Positions 15,054-15,276 of a DNA stretch of 15,276 bases are shown here, one piece after another. Under the pieces are notes generated by a model that was not told where the DNA came from, searched no databases, and was given only the letters and a program-made list of their open reading frames with translations. This stretch comes from DASXTB01 sp036505615 (GTDB lineage: Bacteria; Acidobacteriota; UBA6911; JACQSX01). Within the stretch, counting starts at the first letter, position 1, and each line of letters opens with the position of its first letter. Position numbers and translations under genes: made by a program. The stretch is taken from NCBI GenBank assembly GCA_036505615.1, contig DASXTB010000169.1, positions 1-15,276 on the forward strand. Direction: 5' to 3'.

Positions 15054-15276
15054 ATGCCTGAAGGACCGGTTTGTATCCAAGAAGTCCACGCGGTCGATGA
15101 AGGGTCTAGGGCACTAGAACCTAAGCTAGAGCCTCGGTCTACTCTTAGGCATGTGCTCTTAGTTGGCGGCCTCACACTCTTCGCCCTCCTCGTTTGGAAA
15201 AGCAACCCGGACTTGATCGGAAGTCTTCTCTTGAAGGTAGGATGGGCCCTACCCTTAGTCTTCTTACCGCATGCCC
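15054..15276 (+). CDS. Start of a probable flippase-like membrane protein (LPG synthase TM / UPF0104 type), partial
   Basis: An open frame from ATG 15054 runs off the right edge after 74 codons; a stop lies just upstream in frame (15042-15044). After a polar, acidic N-terminus of about 34 residues comes a first helix 'HVLLVGGLTLFALLVW'. Then comes 'KSNPDLIGSLLLKVGWALPL' and the beginning of a second helix with 'LPHA'. The spacing and the 'hxxVGWxLxLxxLPxA' style fit the start of COG0392-like flippase-domain proteins, common at the edge of polysaccharide and hopanoid loci, which are thought to move lipid-linked substrates. Only a small part is visible, so the family call is tentative. Confidence 0.5.
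   Translation, partial: MPEGPVCIQEVHAVDEGSRALEPKLEPRSTLRHVLLVGGLTLFALLVWKSNPDLIGSLLLKVGWALPLVFLPHA

Noticed and set aside
1..15276. CRISPR array, phage or insertion sequence
   Set aside because: No regularly spaced repeats, no transposase or integrase reading frames and no terminal inverted repeats were seen; the holin-like remnant is a small membrane protein family and not evidence of a phage.

Overview
The window is a piece of a bacterial cell-surface polysaccharide locus (exopolysaccharide, capsule or O-antigen type). Base composition is mixed and moderately GC-rich. The gene mix is GT-C membrane glycosyltransferases, soluble GT2 and GT4 glycosyltransferases, a NodB deacetylase, a Gfo/Idh/MocA oxidoreductase and a flippase-like membrane protein. 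Short dispersed intergenic repeats of the 'accgcagaggcgcagag' and 'ccggattc..gaatgacgg' kinds are also present. Together these suggest a Gram-negative environmental bacterium (Nitrospirota, NC10/Methylomirabilota, Acidobacteriota or a deltaproteobacterial lineage would all fit). Nothing in the window fixes the taxon.

Layout. 89-1507: A/T-rich GT-C type integral membrane glycosyltransferase. 1508-1964: gap with the frameshifted C-terminal end of an SGNH/GDSL hydrolase. 1965-3191: GT87/DUF2029 membrane glycosyltransferase. 3192-3663: gap with a broken reading frame and a mosaic of two dispersed repeats. 3664-5172: GT39-like membrane glycosyltransferase. 5173-5392: gap with a short doubtful ORF. 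5393-6427 and 6420-7766: NodB-type polysaccharide deacetylase overlapping a GT4 glycosyltransferase by 8 bases. 7767-8016: gap with a fragment of a GT-C gene related to the first gene. 8017-9048 (minus strand): GT2 glycosyltransferase, the only clear minus-strand gene. 9150-10127: rhamnosyltransferase-like GT2. 10128-11040: the longest gap, holding a small holin-like membrane protein gene whose first membrane segment has been deleted. 11041-12330: second GT4. 12391-13362 and 13373-14899: oxidoreductase and an alkaline-phosphatase-superfamily protein, closely spaced. 15054-end: start of a probable flippase-like (LPG synthase TM type) membrane protein.

How the genes may work together (inference). 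The GT2 and GT4 enzymes would add sugars from nucleotide donors on the cytoplasmic face. The three GT-C enzymes would use polyprenyl-phosphate sugars on the outer face. The NodB enzyme would N- or O-deacetylate the glycan, and the oxidoreductase would modify a sugar or sugar nucleotide. The AP-superfamily protein has no visible signal peptide and lacks part of the canonical metal site, so its role is open. No Wzx, Wzy, Wza/Wzc or nucleotide-sugar synthesis genes are visible here, so the locus must extend outside the window.

The most notable pattern is serial decay. At least three of the gaps between intact genes hold recognisable remains of another polysaccharide-locus gene: an SGNH hydrolase, a GT-C enzyme and a holin-like membrane protein. 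A fourth gap holds a disrupted frame beside repeats. This looks like a locus that turns over by gene gain and loss.
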